Part shown: positions 4,845 through 6,006 of the stretch, in pieces
Layout of the letters: each line of letters starts with the position of its first letter
Numbering within the stretch: the stretch's first letter is position 1
Source of the DNA: Thermoprotei archaeon
GTDB lineage: Archaea; Thermoproteota; Thermoprotei_A; Sulfolobales; Ignisphaeraceae
DNA length: 6,006 nt
Direction: 5' to 3'
NCBI GenBank assembly: GCA_003661905.1
Contig: QMXA01000077.1
Coordinates: 1-6,006, forward strand
The notes under the pieces: generated by a model
The model's input: the letters and a program-made list of their open reading frames with translations, nothing else
What the model was told of the DNA's origin: nothing
Databases searched by the model: none
Made by a program: the position numbers and the translations under genes

Positions 4845-6006
4845 ATGGTGAATATATTGAAATACAATATGATTGCAGGAGCATTTTTATTAATAATTTT
4901 AATAATCACTATGATCAGCATCTTTGAAATGTCTATACCTGTATTTAGTGATGAGATATCTAATATAATGCAATTTACAAAGATTAAAGGATGGATTATT
5001 GTATCAAATTCTTCTGGAACTTATAGATTACAGTTTGAATTTAGGTCAAGAGATAATTATATATATTGTAGACTAGCTAATACATATGCTGAAATAAATG
5101 TCCAAGGTAAAACAGGCACTATATGCACATCAGATGAGGGATGTTTTACTGTAGAAACTCCTGAGGGAAAGAATGTAGCTGCAGCTCTTGCAGGTCTTTA
5201 CTGTACATTTGCTATTTTTGCTCTCTTCCCTTATGGAGTAGGAATGACTATATGGGATGAGATAAATAAGGGCAATATGGAGATAGCGAAAAACGCAGAA
5301 GTGAACCCTATAGAAGTGCAGATTAATGGTGTATTTAAAAATGGATATAGAATTGAAGCTTTAATTACAGTGAAGGACTCTACAGATATACCCTCTAATC
5401 TCAGTACCCAGATAGTTGTTGCTGAAATAGAGCCAGATACATACATAGTTACTTCAGCTCTAATCACGATAGGAACATCCAGTCTTAAAGATGAAATAAC
5501 TGAGATAGAGTATGAAGGTAAGCAATACATAATAGGGCCGATAAAGCCCATAACAAAATTCATATTTAAACTCTATGAAGAATCTATAGATGAACTAGGT
5601 CATGTAACAATTTCGCCCCTTAGTGATGCAGATATTGTAGTTAAGAGAATTAATCCAAGTAATGAATGGTTATTGAAATCTGATTTAAGAGGTGTTGTTA
5701 GAGATATTCCTTGGTTTAATGAGACTAGCGGTAAGTATTCTGAAGGAGTATATAAAATTACAGTTAGTAAAAAGTATCAAGGATTGAAACCCATTACGGG
5801 AATAGATTCAGAATATGAAGAAAACCCATTCGTTAAGAAATTCGGTACGGATGAGCTATTTCCTGTCAATACCTTATATATTGTTGTTAAGAAAGATGAG
5901 AATGGAAATGTTGATATAGGGATAGATCTCGATCGTAAGTGTCTTTCATACCAAGACATTCACATAAGAAACAATGGAACACACATAATACTAGAAGCCA
6001 CAATTA
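4845..6006 (+). CDS. Membrane-anchored extracytoplasmic protein, unknown function (3' end outside window)
   Basis: The frame from ATG 4845 is open to the window edge, giving 387 codons so far with no stop. Residues 9-27 form a strongly hydrophobic helix after a short Lys-containing N-terminus, either an uncleaved anchor or a signal peptide. A second, weaker hydrophobic stretch (about 111-137: Ala/Leu-rich, then Phe-rich, ending in TIW) may be a transmembrane segment or a buried core. C75, C94, C100 and C120 precede or fall in it, and C366 lies near the edge. Four N-glycosylation sequons (Asn 55, 185, 292, 377) suit an extracellular domain rich in alternating beta-type residues. No SD is seen and a TATA box at 4809-4817 suggests a leaderless start. 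GTG at 4848 is an alternative start. It is divergent from the 2914-4512 gene. I do not recognise a family, and the missing C-terminus could carry the informative domain. Confidence 0.82.
   Translation, partial: MVNILKYNMIAGAFLLIILIITMISIFEMSIPVFSDEISNIMQFTKIKGWIIVSNSSGTYRLQFEFRSRDNYIYCRLANTYAEINVQGKTGTICTSDEGCFTVETPEGKNVAAALAGLYCTFAIFALFPYGVGMTIWDEINKGNMEIAKNAEVNPIEVQINGVFKNGYRIEALITVKDSTDIPSNLSTQIVVAEIEPDTYIVTSALITIGTSSLKDEITEIEYEGKQYIIGPIKPITKFIFKLYEESIDELGHVTISPLSDADIVVKRINPSNEWLLKSDLRGVVRDIPWFNETSGKYSEGVYKITVSKKYQGLKPITGIDSEYEENPFVKKFGTDELFPVNTLYIVVKKDENGNVDIGIDLDRKCLSYQDIHIRNNGTHIILEATI

Noticed and set aside
5231..5563. Minus-strand open frame of about 110 codons
   Set aside because: The plus-strand frame from 4845 is open across the whole stretch with a plausible secreted protein, so the minus-strand frame is a shadow.

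Overview
The window looks like AT-rich, probably hyperthermophilic crenarchaeal (Thermoproteota) DNA. The reasons are the heavy use of AGA/AGG arginine and ATA isoleucine codons, TATA-type promoters, GGTGA/GAGG-type Shine-Dalgarno (SD) sites mixed with apparently leaderless starts, extracytoplasmic proteins ending in a Thr-rich stalk plus membrane anchor, and a regulator architecture (ModE-like helix-turn-helix plus periplasmic-binding-protein-like domain) common in archaea. Desulfurococcales or Ignisphaera-like organisms would fit, but the species cannot be fixed from this sequence.

Layout. Positions 1-468 hold no convincing protein gene. They contain a minus-strand promoter-like start with a 20-codon reading frame at the left edge, and a hairpin-rich stretch at about 220-370 behind a plus-strand TATA box. 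Positions 469-1704 (minus) encode a secreted or surface protein with an N-terminal signal segment and a C-terminal membrane anchor. A 131-base divergent promoter region separates it from the plus-strand regulator at 1836-2882. The regulator converges on a second surface-protein gene, 2914-4512 (minus), with a 31-base gap. A 288-base divergent intergenic region (4557-4844) separates that gene from a third membrane-anchored, mostly extracellular protein. This third gene runs on the plus strand from 4845 past the right edge of the window.

The only gene with a recognisable molecular role is the regulator. Its N-terminus matches the ModE DNA-binding domain of molybdate/tungstate regulators, and its C-terminus matches the PBP-like ligand domain (COG1910/PF12727 type). 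No molybdate or tungstate transporter or cofactor gene is visible. Instead the regulator is flanked by genes for unrecognised cell-surface proteins and is divergent from one of them. A simple hypothesis is that it controls the divergent surface gene.

The most concrete oddity is the 5' end of the 2914-4512 gene. The signal-peptide coding region continues upstream of the first usable in-frame start codon, but the well-placed ATG at 4556 is in another frame. This implies a one-base frameshift (real or a sequence error) or a non-canonical start. I found no tRNA, rRNA, CRISPR array, insertion sequence or confident intrinsic terminator.
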